Shown: positions 23,407 to 34,055, numbered from the stretch's first letter. The stretch is DNA of 64,000 nt from Deltaproteobacteria bacterium HGW-Deltaproteobacteria-18 (GCA_002841885.1 PHBE01000019.1:1-64000); one strand, 5' to 3'. Numbers and translations: made by a program. Notes: generated from the letters alone by a model not told the origin.

Positions 23407-23635
23407 GGTCCGTTGTGGAGCAAATTCATTAGGCGAGGCGGGGGGTAAAATCAAGCATATTTCCCCTTTGAAAAAAGTCTTCGCGGGGTGCTTCCGGCCG
23501 GGAGGGGACGCGTCTCTTTCCCGGGAGAGGGCAGGAACGCGTTGAACATCCGTGCGGCTTTGTGTATTCTTGGTAAGTTGCCTGATTTCTCATTTCGGGA
23601 AAGGTGCGCCAACGAATCAAAATGGGTGATAAGCG

Positions 23636-24997
23636 ATGGGTACATACGTTGCTGCTTCAGGGCCGGGTCAGGATGCCTATGGAGCCACGATCTTCGATTA
23701 CGCCCTGGCCGGGGGCAAGTTCGTGGCCTTGACCGATGATGCGGCTTTTGTGGAACTGATCAAGTCGGTCCTCTATCACAGCATGGGCTTGTCGCGAAAA
23801 TCATTCCATCATTTCACGCGCCTGGCCGATCTTTTCGAGCTTCTGCACGAGGACAAGGGGGGCAGATTCGTCATCTGCCTCGAACGTCGCGCGGCGGAGG
23901 CGGACATGTCTCAGGTCATGGAACGCATCATGCGGCTGTGCCCCGGCGCGGGCATCATCGTCCTGACCCAGGAAGTGGACCAGTACATCACGGCGCTTCT
24001 TGTCGAACAGGGCGCGCACAACATCATCACCAAACCCATTTCCGTGGCCTCGTTCAGCGAGAAACTGGCCTTCACCATCGCCCCCCAGGGCAAACTCAGC
24101 AAGCTCATCGAAAAGGGCAAGAAGCTGCTCGAAGCCGGTGGCTGGGGCGAGGCTCTGCTTGTGTCCGACGACATTCTGCAGCAGAAGTCCGACAGCGCGG
24201 TGGGGTTCATGATCAAGGGCGATGCCTATCTGGGTCTTGAAATGACCTCCCGGGCCGAAGAGATGTACCAGCGTGCCGTGAAGAGCGCTGAACTTTACCT
24301 GGCTCCGCTCAAGCGTCTGGCCGCGCTCTACGAGCAGGCGGGGGACGCCGGGAAGCAGCTTGAATGCCTGCGCCGGCTGAACGATATCAGCCCCCTCAAC
24401 ACGCAGCGCATCCTGCTCATCGGTGAGCTTGAGATCGCCCGCGGCAACACTGCCGTGGCCGAGGAGATGTTCCGCAACGTGATGCATCTGGCGCAGCGCG
24501 AAGCCAACGAATTTCTGTCCAACCTTTCGAGCAGGATCGCCGACATCTGCGCCAACCGCGATCCGGATATGGCCATCCACTATTCGAAAAAGGCCCTCGA
24601 TCTGCGCGGCGACAACATTACGGCGGCCGATATAGCCACCGTCACCATCCTTGGCATCTCCCTGCGCAAACAGGGCAAATGGCGGGAGGCCATCGCCGAG
24701 TACCTGCGTGTGCTGGCCGTTGTGCCTGGTAGCGCGACCCTGCTCTACAACATGGCCATGGCCTACAGCGAAGGCGGCGAAGCGCCCAAGGCGCTCAGAG
24801 CGTTGGAGAAGGCTTTAAAGCTTGATCCAATGTTGCCCTCTTCAGGCAAGAACGTGGCTTTCAACATCGGAACCATCTTTCAGAAGGCTGGCCGAAACGG
24901 GACGGAGTTTTTCAAGAAAGCCTATGAACAGGACCCCAACGACAAGGTGCTCTGGTCTGCTCTGAAGCGGTCCCAGGCTCTGCACGAAAATATCTGA
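23636..24997 (+). CDS. Receiver-like/TPR protein
   Basis: 453 residues. The N-terminal 130 residues resemble a CheY-type receiver fold ([49 protein letters not shown]), but the phospho-acceptor Asp position appears to be Glu/Leu, so it may be a pseudo-receiver. Residues 145-450 are TPR repeats ([41 protein letters not shown]). Probably a scaffold or signalling adaptor. A second TPR gene is at 39659. No gene recognised between the tRNA and its start. Confidence 0.8.
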   Translation: MGTYVAASGPGQDAYGATIFDYALAGGKFVALTDDAAFVELIKSVLYHSMGLSRKSFHHFTRLADLFELLHEDKGGRFVICLERRAAEADMSQVMERIMRLCPGAGIIVLTQEVDQYITALLVEQGAHNIITKPISVASFSEKLAFTIAPQGKLSKLIEKGKKLLEAGGWGEALLVSDDILQQKSDSAVGFMIKGDAYLGLEMTSRAEEMYQRAVKSAELYLAPLKRLAALYEQAGDAGKQLECLRRLNDISPLNTQRILLIGELEIARGNTAVAEEMFRNVMHLAQREANEFLSNLSSRIADICANRDPDMAIHYSKKALDLRGDNITAADIATVTILGISLRKQGKWREAIAEYLRVLAVVPGSATLLYNMAMAYSEGGEAPKALRALEKALKLDPMLPSSGKNVAFNIGTIFQKAGRNGTEFFKKAYEQDPNDKVLWSALKRSQALHENI

Positions 24998-25044
24998 CCG
25001 GCCCCGGCCGGGTTGTTTCTTTTTTTCATCCACAAGGAGTATTC

Positions 25045-26688
25045 ATGGCAGCCCATCCCCTTGCCGGCGCATCCGTGCCGGAATCCATGCGCATAAATGT
25101 GCCCCGGCTCATCTCCGACTACTACACCCTGACGCCTGATCCTTCGCAGGCGGATCAGCTTGTGGCCTTCGGCACGTCAGGACACCGGGGCTGCGCTTTC
25201 AAGGCGTCCTTCAACGAGCCTCACATCCTGGCCATCACCCAGGCCGTTTGCGAATATCGCGCATCAAAGGGCATAGACGGCCCCCTGTTCGTGGGCATGG
25301 ACCCCCACGCCCTTTCCGAGCCGGCCTTGCGCACGGTTCTGGAGGTGCTGGCCGCGGCCGGAGCGGACTGCCGGTTTCAGCAGGGCTTCGGATACACGCC
25401 GACGCCGGTCATCTCCCACGCCATATTGACCTACAACCGTGGCCGCGCCTCAGGACTGGCCGATGGCCTGATCATCACCCCTTCGCACAATCCGCCCGAG
25501 GACGGCGGCATCAAATACAATCCGCCCCACGGCGGTCCGGCCGGGACCGACGTTACCGGCTGGATCGAGAAGCGGGCCAACGCGCTGCTCGAAAACATCG
25601 GCTCGGTGCCGCGCATCCCCCTGGCCCGGGCCTTGAAGCAGGGTCAGTGCCGGGAGCATGACTTCATCCGTCCCTATGTCCTTGATCTGGAAAACGCCAT
25701 CGACATGCAGGCCATCAAGAATTCGGGCATCAGTATCGGCGTCGACCCTCTGGGCGGGGCCGGGCTGCCTTTCTGGGAGCCCATTGCCGAGCATTACGGG
25801 CTTGATATCAAGGTGGTCAGCACGGTCCTGGACCCGGCCTTCATGTTCATGAGCCTCGACAAGGACGTCAAGATCCGCATGGACTGCTCTTCGTCCCATG
25901 CCATGGCCAAGCTCATTGCCATGAAGGATTCGTTTTCTATCGCCTTCGCCAACGATCCTGACGCCGATCGCCATGGCATCGTCACCGCCGGGCATGGGCT
26001 CATGAACCCAAATCATTACATTTCCGTGGCCATCGACTATCTGCTCGCGCACCGGCCGAACTGGTCGCCCTCGGCGCAGGTGGGCAAGACCCTGGTCACC
26101 AGTTCCATGGTCGACCGCGTGGTGGCGGCGCATGGACGCGGGGTGCGGGAAGTGCCGGTGGGATTCAAGTGGTTTGTGGACGATCTTCTGGCCGGGACAT
26201 GCTGCTTCGGTGGCGAGGAGAGCGCCGGGGCATCCTTTCTGCGCCGCAGCGGCGAGGCCTGGACCACGGACAAGGACGGAATTCTTCTGAACCTGCTCGC
26301 CGCCGAGATTACCGCCGTCACCGGTAAGGACCCGGGGGACATCTACAGGGAGTTGGAATCGCGGCACGGCAGCCCCATCTACGAACGCCTGCAGGCACCG
26401 GCGGGCATGGCCCAGAAGAAGCTGCTCTCGTCGCTCTCGGCGGAGCAGGTGACCTCGTCCGAACTGGCAGGAGAGCCCATCCTGGCCAAGATCACCCATG
26501 CCCCGGGCAACGGCGCAGCCATCGGCGGCCTCAAGGTGGTCACGCAAAACGGCTGGTTCGCGGCACGCCCTTCGGGCACGGAGGACATGTACAAGATCTA
26601 TGTGGAGAGTTTTCTGGGCCGGGAGCACCTGGAGCGCATCAAGACCGAGGCCCAGGATATGGTCGACGGGGTGCTGGCGGGGGCGTGA
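25045..26688 (+). CDS. pgm: Phosphoglucomutase, alpha-D-glucose specific
   Basis: 547 residues, full length. Interconverts glucose-1-phosphate and glucose-6-phosphate in the cytoplasm, linking glycolysis to glycogen and envelope sugars. Motifs: FGTSGHRG (substrate loop), [11 protein letters not shown] with the phosphoserine (about residue 148), NDPDADRHG (Mg loop, about 304-312), [10 protein letters not shown] (sugar-binding loop) and [12 protein letters not shown] (phosphate site). GGAG lies before the ATG. Stands alone, followed by a large dyad repeat. Confidence 0.97.
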   Translation: MAAHPLAGASVPESMRINVPRLISDYYTLTPDPSQADQLVAFGTSGHRGCAFKASFNEPHILAITQAVCEYRASKGIDGPLFVGMDPHALSEPALRTVLEVLAAAGADCRFQQGFGYTPTPVISHAILTYNRGRASGLADGLIITPSHNPPEDGGIKYNPPHGGPAGTDVTGWIEKRANALLENIGSVPRIPLARALKQGQCREHDFIRPYVLDLENAIDMQAIKNSGISIGVDPLGGAGLPFWEPIAEHYGLDIKVVSTVLDPAFMFMSLDKDVKIRMDCSSSHAMAKLIAMKDSFSIAFANDPDADRHGIVTAGHGLMNPNHYISVAIDYLLAHRPNWSPSAQVGKTLVTSSMVDRVVAAHGRGVREVPVGFKWFVDDLLAGTCCFGGEESAGASFLRRSGEAWTTDKDGILLNLLAAEITAVTGKDPGDIYRELESRHGSPIYERLQAPAGMAQKKLLSSLSAEQVTSSELAGEPILAKITHAPGNGAAIGGLKVVTQNGWFAARPSGTEDMYKIYVESFLGREHLERIKTEAQDMVDGVLAGA

Positions 26689-26810
26689 GGCCGCTGAAAA
26701 ATCCGTTCTGGACTGCGTTGCGTGTCGATTTTGAAGGCCTCATGTAGCCGGCTACACTTCGCCCTTCAAAATCGACACACGCCTTGCCAGAACGGTTTTT
26801 GAGCGGCCTC
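26688..26810. repeat. Long dyad repeat downstream of pgm
   Basis: GGCCGCTGAAAAATCCGTTCTGG... pairs with CCAGAACGGTTTTTGAGCGGCC, arms of about 50 bp with some mismatches, centred on TGTAGCCGGCTACA. A miniature inverted-repeat-like structure that may also act as the pgm terminator. The next segment (26820) begins with a related copy, CCTTCCGGACTGCGTTG. Confidence 0.7.
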
Positions 26811-26892
26811 GCCAGTAGACAAATCCCTTCCGGACTGCGTTGTGCGGGATGTGTCCTGAAGACCGAAGAGACTGGATCGCCGCGTCGAAGAC

Positions 26893-27020
26893 TCCTCGCG
26901 ATGACGTGTTTTTTCGGATCTCATCACGAGCATAATGCGGTACGTCATCGCGGGCGAAGCGCGGCACGTCATCGCGGGCGAAGCGCGGCACGTCATCGCG
27001 AGCGAAGCGCGGCGATCCAT
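26893..27020. repeat. 24-bp tandem REP-like repeats with inverted partner
   Basis: Three units CACGTCATCGCGGGCGAAGCGCGG (26941, 26965, 26989) plus an inverted piece ACTCCTCGCGATGACG at 26890. Head-to-tail with no unique spacers, so not CRISPR. The 480-bp gap between pgm and hypB holds only such repeats. Confidence 0.75.
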
Positions 27021-27170
27021 CCCCGGACTCACCAGTACGGATGAACGCAATTCCCCGCGCAGCGAGATGTCGTTCCCGCGCAGGCGCGAATCCATTCCCG
27101 ACCCTTTTTTCCAACAAGAAACGCCCGCCATCGTTTCCGAGAGCGGGCGTCGTGCCGTCATTGCTGAAAA

Positions 27171-27827
27171 TTACTTTTTCTTCTTGGCCCGTTCGCGGCG
27201 CAGCCAGTCGTACCAGGCATCCATGCCTTCGCCGGTGGTGGCTGAGAGGGCGAAGATCTCGATGTCCTTGTTGATGGAGCGGGCAAAGCCGCTGGCGCGT
27301 TTCACGTCGAAGTTGACGTAGGGCAGCAGGTCGATCTTGTTCAGGATCATGACCTTGGATTCGGCGAAGATGAACGGATATTTTTCAGGCTTGTCGTCGC
27401 CTTCGGTCACGCTCAGGATGGTGACCTTGTAGTCTTCGCCGACGCTGAATTCCGCAGGACAGACCAGGTTGCCCACGTTTTCGACGACGAGAATGTCGAC
27501 GCCGTCCACGCCGAGTTTCTCAGCGGCGTCGCGAACCATGGAGCTGTCGAGATGGCAGCCGCCGGCGGTGTTGATCTGTACGGCGCGGGCCCCTGTGGCG
27601 GCCACGCGGCGGGCGTCGTTCTCGGTCTGGCAGTCGCCTTCGATGACGGCCATGTTGAACTCGTCCTTCAGATCGGTCAGCGTCCTTTCCAGAAGGGACG
27701 TCTTGCCCGAACCCGGCGAACTCATCAGGTTGAGGGTCAGGATGCCGCGGGCGCTGAGCTGGGCGTTGAGTTCAGCCGCGACTACGTCATTGGCCTCGAG
27801 AATATTGCGTACCACATCGACTTTCAT
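27171..27827 (-). CDS. hypB: Hydrogenase nickel incorporation GTPase HypB
   Basis: 218 residues. SIMIBI GTPase that drives nickel delivery to the hydrogenase large subunit. P-loop SSPGSGKTSLLE (about residues 37-48), switch GDCQTENDA, zinc/nickel site GGCHLD (about 93-98) and CPAEFSVGEDYKVTILSVTEGDDKPEKYP, specificity motif LNKIDLLP. No N-terminal His-rich nickel store. The start at 27827 follows GGAGGAAAGC. Coupled to hypA (13 nt gap); about 8 kb from the hyn operon. Confidence 0.96.
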   Translation of the reverse strand: MKVDVVRNILEANDVVAAELNAQLSARGILTLNLMSSPGSGKTSLLERTLTDLKDEFNMAVIEGDCQTENDARRVAATGARAVQINTAGGCHLDSSMVRDAAEKLGVDGVDILVVENVGNLVCPAEFSVGEDYKVTILSVTEGDDKPEKYPFIFAESKVMILNKIDLLPYVNFDVKRASGFARSINKDIEIFALSATTGEGMDAWYDWLRRERAKKKK

Positions 27828-27840
27828 GCTTTCCTCCACG

Positions 27841-28194
27841 TTATTCGGCTTCGATGTTATCTATGTAGAGTTCACGGCCGGAGATGATCTCGTGTCCCAA
27901 TTCCGTCGTGCACTGCGGGCAGGGCATGATGACACGTTCTTCCAGGCTGGGGCTGAATTCGTGGCCGCACTGACGGCAGCGCACGACCATGGGTCTGACC
28001 TCGGTTTCCATCTTGGCACCCGCAAACGGAGTGCCCACGGTCAGGATTTCAAAGGAGGTCTCGAGGGCTTCGGGCACAATGGCCGAGATCTGGCCATAGA
28101 CGATCTTGAACGAGTGCAGTTTGGTGAGGCCGTGCTTGGCCATTTCTTCGCCGATGATCTTGATCAGGCTTTCGGCAATGGACAGTTCGTGCAT
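27841..28194 (-). CDS. hypA: Hydrogenase maturation nickel metallochaperone HypA
   Basis: 117 residues with the absolutely conserved N-terminus MHELSIAESL (His2 binds Ni) and the zinc domain CRQCG and CPQC (about residues 74-93). Works with HypB to insert nickel into [NiFe] hydrogenase. GGGAG precedes the ATG. First gene of the hypAB operon. Confidence 0.97.
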   Translation of the reverse strand: MHELSIAESLIKIIGEEMAKHGLTKLHSFKIVYGQISAIVPEALETSFEILTVGTPFAGAKMETEVRPMVVRCRQCGHEFSPSLEERVIMPCPQCTTELGHEIISGRELYIDNIEAE

Positions 28195-28210
28195 GTTGAC
28201 TCCCTAACAG

Positions 28211-28345
28211 GTTGCGAAAAATGGTGGCCTGCTTTGTTGCTGCGGACAATTCAGATCCCGGGTGCATGCAAGAATGTCTTTGCGGGCACGCTTGCGCTTC
28301 GTCTCCGGGTTTTCTTTGTCCAAGCAGGTCGCCATTTTTGAACAG
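28211..28345. repeat. Dyad repeat upstream of hypA
   Basis: AAAAATGGTGGCCTGCTT pairs with AAGCAGGTCGCCATTTTT about 85 nt away. It lies in the 190-bp hypA leader and could be a small inverted-repeat element or a leader structure. No gene recognised here. Confidence 0.5.
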
Positions 28346-28383
28346 CATGGAAATTTGAAGTTTTTCAACAGTCAGCCAAGAGC

Positions 28384-28713
28384 TTATGAACGGCGCTCCG
28401 ATGCGTAAGCCGTGTCCAGGGCATTGTCCAGAGCAATGCGGGACCTGGTCAGGACTCCGCCGGAAAGAGTGCAGCGGTACATCTCCCAGTCCTGGTGGTT
28501 GATGATATCGATGACGCCGCGCACGTCCGGGCCAAGAAGGGGCAGCAGGCCTTCAAGATCGCTGTCCACATCGAGGAAGACGCCTTCATGCACGAAATCA
28601 AGGACGTGTCCGCTGATCTCGCATTCGTATGCGGTCAAATGTTCCAGGCATGATTTCAATTGTTTGTCATCCAATCCGGCCAGATGGCCGTAAACGCGAA
28701 AGTCGTGGGGCAT
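28384..28713 (-). CDS. Hypothetical protein downstream of LysM gene
   Basis: 109 residues, soluble and acidic. The start at 28713 (MPHDFRVYGHLAGLDDKQLK) follows AAGGACTGCCC. No known motif (CEISGHVLDFVHEGVFLDVD). It begins 18 nt after the LysM gene's stop, so the two are probably one operon. Not recognised. Confidence 0.65.
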   Translation of the reverse strand: MPHDFRVYGHLAGLDDKQLKSCLEHLTAYECEISGHVLDFVHEGVFLDVDSDLEGLLPLLGPDVRGVIDIINHQDWEMYRCTLSGGVLTRSRIALDNALDTAYASERRS

Positions 28714-28730
28714 GGGCAGTCCTTGGGAGT

Positions 28731-30425
28731 TCAATCGGGGAGAACAAAGCAGGTGTAACCTTCGTGGGAGAGGACGGACACAAGGAATGGATCGGAAAAA
28801 CGCCGATCCAATATGGCGATCTTGCTTTTCCCTCCCAGTACCGACCACGCCGGGACCTGAACCGCGATGCGGTTTTGCGTGCCTTCGTGCCAGGATGCCT
28901 GGATCATGCCCTGGCGCAGCAAGTCCTTGTCGCGCAGCAGTTGCAGCAGGGAGGCGAGCGTGTCGGGCATGTTTTTCCCGAAGGTTTCTTCGGGATTGCT
29001 CGGGTTCATGGCCCGGATAATCTCCAGATGCGTGGCCACGGGAACATATATGGATTCGCGTGGCCGGGACGGCAGACGCGAAAGCTCGTTGAACTGGTCC
29101 AGTTCGATGAGCTTTACCTGGGCCGCATCGAGCACCTCGTGCAGACCCTGGGGCAGAAGCGGGGAGTCTTTGGTCTGCCTGGACCAGATCATGTGTATGT
29201 TTTTTTGTCCGCCGCGCTCCATGATGGCTATTTGCGGTGAAAGCAGGGTCACGCCGACGCCGTTGCGGGAAAGCACCAGTTCCTTGCCCGCGCCCCAGAG
29301 CCGAAAATGCTTCGGAAAGGAGGAGGCCAGTTTTTCAAGCACTTCCTGCAAGTTCCAGCGCGGCGAGATGGTGCAGATCTTCATGCCCAATTTGTTGGCG
29401 TTTTCGATCCATCTGGCGTTTTTCGGCACGGGGCAGAAGAGGATCCTGCCTCCCCAGGGCGCATCCAGCAGAGGGGTTTCAGACAGTTTGACGATCAGCC
29501 ATTCCGATCCGGGCAGGGGGAACATGCTTTCGTCTCCGGGCACGAACTTGAAACGCATCTGTTCCAGCATCGCTCTGACGAAAGGCAGGCCGGTTTTGGG
29601 CTCGCGTTCTGTTTTTGTGGTGGCGTTTGTCGAGTCGGACTGACCGGTGCCGTTCGTGCTGCCCACGGATGGCGGCAGGATTTTTGGTGGCAATGCCTCT
29701 GGGGCTGGCGGCGGCTGCGGCACATCGGGAACCGGCGGCATTGTCCGGGCCTGGAGTTGCGCGGGGCCGCTCCGGGCGGCCTGGGCCTGGCTTGGGGCGA
29801 TGGTTTGAGTCACAACGGTTTGTGCGGGCTTTGCGGTCAGCGCCGCAGGTGGATCGGGGAGCGGGGCGGGAACCGGGGGCTTTTCGTCCTGGGCAGCGAC
29901 CGGAAGGATGATCTTCTGTCCGACGCGCAGGGTGTTGCTGTTCGGGACCTCGGGGTTGAGTTCAAGGAAAAGGTCGAGATACTGGCTGTAGATCAAACTG
30001 TTTGGCACCCCCTGCTCCTTGAGAATTTGGATCAGCGTATCCCCCTGGCGCACGACGTAGGGCGCTTTTTCATATGATTCCGGAGGGACCGGTGCCTGGG
30101 GCCGTTTGATCCCGGCGTCAGTGGCGGAGGGGGCTTCCGGAATCTGGATGACCTGTCCCGGCAATAGCCGGTTGATGTCCGGGATATGCGGGTTCAGAGT
30201 CTGGATATCCGGCAGGATGCGTTGTATCTGTGAGGCGGAATAGCCTTTCGATTCCAGGATTTTGTAAAGCCATTCACCCTGTCTGACGATATGTTCGTCG
30301 CCGGACTTGCGGTCGACGCGGATATTTTTTTCGAAAAAAAGTCGCAGCGGTTTTTCTGAAAATCCCGGCTTGGTTATGCTTGTCAGGAAGCATAGAGCAA
30401 GAATAAGAAGAACCGCACGTCTCAT
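28731..30425 (-). CDS. LysM-domain envelope protein
   Basis: About 564 residues. Signal peptide (MRRAVLLILALCFLTSITKPGFS), two LysM peptidoglycan-binding domains (HIVRQGEWLYKIL...LLPGQVIQIP at about residues 45-95, and YVVRQGDTLIQILKEQG...LRVGQKIILP at about 125-175), a Pro/Ala-rich spacer to about 280, and a C-terminal 280-residue globular domain not recognised. The ATG at 30425 is chosen over a TTG three codons upstream. Probably periplasmic and wall-associated. Confidence 0.8.
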   Translation of the reverse strand: MRRAVLLILALCFLTSITKPGFSEKPLRLFFEKNIRVDRKSGDEHIVRQGEWLYKILESKGYSASQIQRILPDIQTLNPHIPDINRLLPGQVIQIPEAPSATDAGIKRPQAPVPPESYEKAPYVVRQGDTLIQILKEQGVPNSLIYSQYLDLFLELNPEVPNSNTLRVGQKIILPVAAQDEKPPVPAPLPDPPAALTAKPAQTVVTQTIAPSQAQAARSGPAQLQARTMPPVPDVPQPPPAPEALPPKILPPSVGSTNGTGQSDSTNATTKTEREPKTGLPFVRAMLEQMRFKFVPGDESMFPLPGSEWLIVKLSETPLLDAPWGGRILFCPVPKNARWIENANKLGMKICTISPRWNLQEVLEKLASSFPKHFRLWGAGKELVLSRNGVGVTLLSPQIAIMERGGQKNIHMIWSRQTKDSPLLPQGLHEVLDAAQVKLIELDQFNELSRLPSRPRESIYVPVATHLEIIRAMNPSNPEETFGKNMPDTLASLLQLLRDKDLLRQGMIQASWHEGTQNRIAVQVPAWSVLGGKSKIAILDRRFSDPFLVSVLSHEGYTCFVLPD

Positions 30426-30557
30426 GTTTTTCAAGCGTACCCGTTTTTTTTCTGCCTGTTATTTCCGGTAATGGAACCAAGGATATAGCAAAAAGGATGG
30501 AGGCTGTCACTGCACTTTGCGTAAAGGGATTCACCCGATCGACTGAAGGAGTATGTC

Positions 30558-31211
30558 ATGTATGTAGGCCTTGCCATGGACAAACATGTCCCCACCATCA
30601 CCACCGATACGCTGATTATCAAAGCGGATCGCATGATGGAGGAAAATAGACTATGGATTTTGCTTGTTGTCGAGGACGGAAAGCTCAAGGGATATGTAGC
30701 CAAGGAAGATATCCGGGCTGCATTGCCATCCGGTGCGACAACATTCAGCAAGCATGAATTGAATTATCTCTTGTCCAGAATGACGGTAAAGGAGTTGGTG
30801 CGCAGTTCAATGCCGACCGTGACTCCTGAAACTGAAATCGAAGTCGCGGCCAAGATCATGCACGACAAGGATCTGGCCGGTCTGGCCGTGGTCGACAAGA
30901 AAAACCGCCTCAAGGGATACATCAGCCGGGGTTCCATGCTGGCTGTACTGGTGGAGGAAATGGGACTGGAGCTTGGCGGCTTTCGTATCGTCATCGAGGC
31001 CGAGGATCGCAAGGGCCTCATGTCCGAGATCAGCAGGCTCTTTTTCGATCTGGGTGTGAACATACTGTCCACGTCCACCTTTTTTCGCGGCACGCAGCGT
31101 TTGCTGGTTTTCCGTGTGCGCGCCGACGACACCGATGCGCTGCAGCGGGTGCTGACGGATAAGGGTTACAAGATCGCCGGACCTGAACGGTTTGAGCAGG
31201 AGTGGGCGTAA
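30558..31211 (+). CDS. CBS-pair and ACT domain protein
   Basis: 217 residues. Two CBS repeats (VGLAMDKHVPTITTDTLI; VKELVRSSMPTVTPETEIE), which usually bind adenosine nucleotides, are followed by a C-terminal ACT domain (about residues 141-205; FRIVIEAEDRKGLMSEISRLFFDLGVNIL), which usually binds amino acids. AcuB-like sensor proteins have this order. GGAG lies upstream of the ATG. Partner enzyme unknown. Confidence 0.88.
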   Translation: MYVGLAMDKHVPTITTDTLIIKADRMMEENRLWILLVVEDGKLKGYVAKEDIRAALPSGATTFSKHELNYLLSRMTVKELVRSSMPTVTPETEIEVAAKIMHDKDLAGLAVVDKKNRLKGYISRGSMLAVLVEEMGLELGGFRIVIEAEDRKGLMSEISRLFFDLGVNILSTSTFFRGTQRLLVFRVRADDTDALQRVLTDKGYKIAGPERFEQEWA

Positions 31212-31224
31212 TCGGTTTTCTGCA

Positions 31225-31258
31225 GGACGCTTTCACCTAGGCGGAAGCGTCCTTTTTT
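31225..31258. terminator. Terminator between convergent genes
   Basis: GGACGCTTTC-n8-GGAAGCGTCC then TTTTTT; ends the CBS-ACT gene and abuts the stop of the MBL gene. Confidence 0.9.
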
Positions 31259-32091
31259 CAGACATAGGTGACTTCAAGCCCCACGCCGACTTCTCGCAAC
31301 GGCCTCACCGCCGCCAGCGCGATCTTCGAGTTCAGATCCGTGCAATGGCACGGGCTCAAATTTTCGGGTCCGATCCTGCGCAGGTATTCCACCGTTCCTT
31401 CCAGACGCTCCCGTGACGGGGAGAGCAGGTGCAGCCCTCCGATAATGTCCGCGATGCGGGATTCTCCGGTCAGATCCATGGCCCGGTCCACGATGTTGCA
31501 GATGCCCGCGTGGGAGCAGCCCGTGATGATGACCAGCCCCTCGCTTCCCTTGTAGACTAGGGCCGAATCATCCAGAATGCGGTCCGGCGTCTCTTCGCCC
31601 TGCTTGAAACCGATGCCTTCGGTCTGCTCGAATCCGATCCGGCGCGGTATCTCTCCCAGAAAAAGAAGGCGTCCGATTATCTCCTGCGGGGCCTTGCCGA
31701 GTCGCATTTCAAAATGTCTGGCCAGCTTCAAGGGCTCCAGAAGCGGCCCGATCTCCGGGCACTGGTCCAGGCCGATGCTGGTGAAGGCTTCGGGATGGGC
31801 GATCAGCACCGGACGTTTGCACGGCCGGCCCTCAATCCGCAGCTCGCAGAGGCGTCGGGTCAGGGCCTCAAGCCCCCAGGTATGGTCCATGTGTCCGTGC
31901 GAAAGCAGCACGAAATCCAGATCATCCAGGGAGAGGCCCATTTTCTGGGCGTTTTTCAGGAACAGGTCCGAATAGCCGCAATCGAAAAGAATTTTGCGGC
32001 CATCCGCCTCGATCAGCAGGGAAAGGCCCGGCTCGCCCTGATAATAACGGTCGATCAGGGTGTTGTTGTCAACCAGAACGGTGAGTTTCAT
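31258..32091 (-). CDS. Metallo-beta-lactamase fold hydrolase
   Basis: 277 residues. MBL superfamily with metal motif SHGHMDHTWG (about residues 63-72), GCSHAGICN (about 192-200) and a late His in GGLHLL (about 219-224). Closest by pattern to the archaeal/bacterial group annotated as dihydropteridine (7,8-dihydropterin-6-methyl...) synthase-like. Begins MKLTVLVDNNTLID, cytoplasmic. True substrate unknown. Confidence 0.82.
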   Translation of the reverse strand: MKLTVLVDNNTLIDRYYQGEPGLSLLIEADGRKILFDCGYSDLFLKNAQKMGLSLDDLDFVLLSHGHMDHTWGLEALTRRLCELRIEGRPCKRPVLIAHPEAFTSIGLDQCPEIGPLLEPLKLARHFEMRLGKAPQEIIGRLLFLGEIPRRIGFEQTEGIGFKQGEETPDRILDDSALVYKGSEGLVIITGCSHAGICNIVDRAMDLTGESRIADIIGGLHLLSPSRERLEGTVEYLRRIGPENLSPCHCTDLNSKIALAAVRPLREVGVGLEVTYV

Positions 32092-32127
32092 GGCGAATTT
32101 CTGCCTTGAACCGAGCTTGATCCGGGT

Positions 32128-32442
32128 TCATTTCATATACGAGCAACAGTAGTCTGTGACGGTGCGTACCTTGAGGGAGAATTTGGCGTTGGCCGGGACT
32201 TCAAAGGCCGTGCCGCCGGTGAAAGTCTGCCAGTCGCTCGCACCCGGCAGCAGGACGTCCAACTCACCTGACTGGATTTCCATCAGTTCCTTTTCGGCCG
32301 TGCCGAATTCGTATTCTCCGGGCAGCATTATCCCGAGCGTTTTCTTCGTTCCGTCGGGAAAAACAAGGGTGCGGCTGGTGACGTTGCCGTCAGAGTAGAT
32401 GTTCGCCTTCTTCAATACGGTGACATTGGAAAATTCGGACAT
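32128..32442 (-). CDS. ppnP: Pyrimidine/purine nucleoside phosphorylase PpnP
   Basis: 104 residues, one cupin (DUF1255). Motifs [44 protein letters not shown] and [13 protein letters not shown] are typical. Phosphorolyses a broad range of nucleosides to base plus ribose-1-phosphate. The start at 32442 ([11 protein letters not shown]) matches family length; upstream in-frame codons are not supported. Confidence 0.93.
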   Translation of the reverse strand: MSEFSNVTVLKKANIYSDGNVTSRTLVFPDGTKKTLGIMLPGEYEFGTAEKELMEIQSGELDVLLPGASDWQTFTGGTAFEVPANAKFSLKVRTVTDYCCSYMK

Positions 32443-32568
32443 GGCTGGTCTCGCTGGGTTTACGTTATGGTGGAAAATGCTTCGAGGCGGCCGTATATCT
32501 ACCGACCGAAGAGAATGCACTAGTTCAGGCGGGCCCGTCTTGTCATCCCGCGCGTTCCCTTCGGGCGC

Positions 32569-32594
32569 AAAAAAAGGCCCAGCAGGGCCCTTTT
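32569..32594. terminator. Bidirectional terminator
   Basis: AAAAAAAGGCCC-AGCA-GGGCCCTTTT at the 3' end of the M23 peptidase gene, abutting its stop codon. Confidence 0.85.
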
Positions 32595-33901
32595 CACTCC
32601 AGCTTGGAAGTGATGTTGTGGTCAATCCATTGCGGATCCCACCATTCGATGGGCTGCACCTCGATGCCGGAAATCAGCATGCCGAAGTGCAGATGGTCTC
32701 CGCCAGCCATGCCTGTGGCTCCGGTCTTGCCGATGATCTGTTCGCGCTGGACCGTCTCCCCTTTCTGCACGTGGATTTCGCTCAGGTGCGAATACAGGGA
32801 TTGCAATCCGAATCCGTGGTCGATGACGACCACGTTGCCGTAGATGCCCATGAATTCAGCCAGGATGATGCGTCCGGTGTTTCCGGCCGGAACCGGAGAG
32901 GCCGCAAGTGACGCCAGATCCACGCCGAGATGAGTCTGGTTGTCCACTGCCTTGCTCTGGTACTTGTAGGTGCGGTTGTCGGCAAAGGCCGCCATGGGTG
33001 CGCTGTTGGGCAGGCGGACGAAAGTGCCGTCCCAAAGCTTCTGGGGCACGGTGTCCTTGCCGAGTTGAATCAGGGAGCCCACGTTCTTTGCCCGAAGCTC
33101 GGAGTTGACCTTGAGGAAAATATCCAGGGGCGTGGCCGCGTCGGGATAGAGTTCCGCGAACTGACCCATTTTGGACTGCAGGAAATTGTCGGAGATGTTG
33201 ATGTCGTCGTGCCTGAATTTCTTTATGAGAGGGCGAAAGTTGAATCCTATGGTGGATTCGTTGCCCGCCAGATCCCCAGCTACCAGGATCGGGGTGACGG
33301 CCTTGGGATCGACATTGTAGGGCAGGGCGAAGAAGCACAGATACTTTCCGGGCTTATAGGGGTAGCCGGGGAAAAAGTGATCCCCGAGCTTCACGCCGCT
33401 TTGGGCCAGTTCCTCGTTGGTGCTGTAGACCACAAGGCCGGTTCCGCCATGGTTGACGTTATGCTGGCCGGAAAGAACGGAGATGACGGGAGGCTTGGAG
33501 TCGATGTCCATCTGGCGCACGATCTGGGCCCGGTTGCCACGTCCCAGACGGTGCCAGGAGGTGTCCTTGACCGTGATCGTCAGGGTCAGGGCCTCGTTCT
33601 TGATGCCGGCTTTGGGGAGAGCGAACTCTTCGCGCAGCTCCTTGGTGCCGACGGGCAGCGTCTTGTTGATGATTTCGATGCTGTTGCTGCCCTGGGTGGC
33701 GACGACATGCAGACTGCGCAATGCGGAGTCCTTGTCCGCTGCCGTGATGGTGAACACAGTCCTGTTGCTGGCCGTGGCTTGCTCGGGGGTCAGGGAAAGA
33801 GTCGGGGGATTCCACTCTGCCTTGACGTAATAGAGGGCTCCGAGGGCTCCAAGAAGAAGCAGGATGACAAGAAAGAAGGCTGAAGAGATGCGGTTTTTCA
33901 T
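32594..33901 (-). CDS. M23-family metallopeptidase, membrane anchored
   Basis: 435 residues. N-terminal TM anchor (about residues 9-26), Ig-like beta domains, then a LytM/M23 domain at the C-terminus: THLGVDLAS (first zinc ligands), [38 protein letters not shown] with HxH. All zinc ligands (HxxxD, HLH) are present, so it should cleave peptidoglycan cross-links in the periplasm or activate amidases. Monocistronic. Confidence 0.92.
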   Translation of the reverse strand: MKNRISSAFFLVILLLLGALGALYYVKAEWNPPTLSLTPEQATASNRTVFTITAADKDSALRSLHVVATQGSNSIEIINKTLPVGTKELREEFALPKAGIKNEALTLTITVKDTSWHRLGRGNRAQIVRQMDIDSKPPVISVLSGQHNVNHGGTGLVVYSTNEELAQSGVKLGDHFFPGYPYKPGKYLCFFALPYNVDPKAVTPILVAGDLAGNESTIGFNFRPLIKKFRHDDINISDNFLQSKMGQFAELYPDAATPLDIFLKVNSELRAKNVGSLIQLGKDTVPQKLWDGTFVRLPNSAPMAAFADNRTYKYQSKAVDNQTHLGVDLASLAASPVPAGNTGRIILAEFMGIYGNVVVIDHGFGLQSLYSHLSEIHVQKGETVQREQIIGKTGATGMAGGDHLHFGMLISGIEVQPIEWWDPQWIDHNITSKLE

Positions 33902-34055
33902 ACCAAATGCTCGTTGTTTGAGGTCTTTTGTGTGGGGATGGCGGGCTTAGGGCCGTGTAGTTCCAGATATCGGGCGCGACTTTGGACGCGAAAAATCGCC
34001 GTAAGCATGTGACATGCTACGGACGCAGTTAGATTTTGGCAAGTTGAGAGGGCTG

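Noticed and set aside
26941..27012. CRISPR array
   Set aside because: Three 24-bp units are directly adjacent with no spacers, and no cas genes are present.
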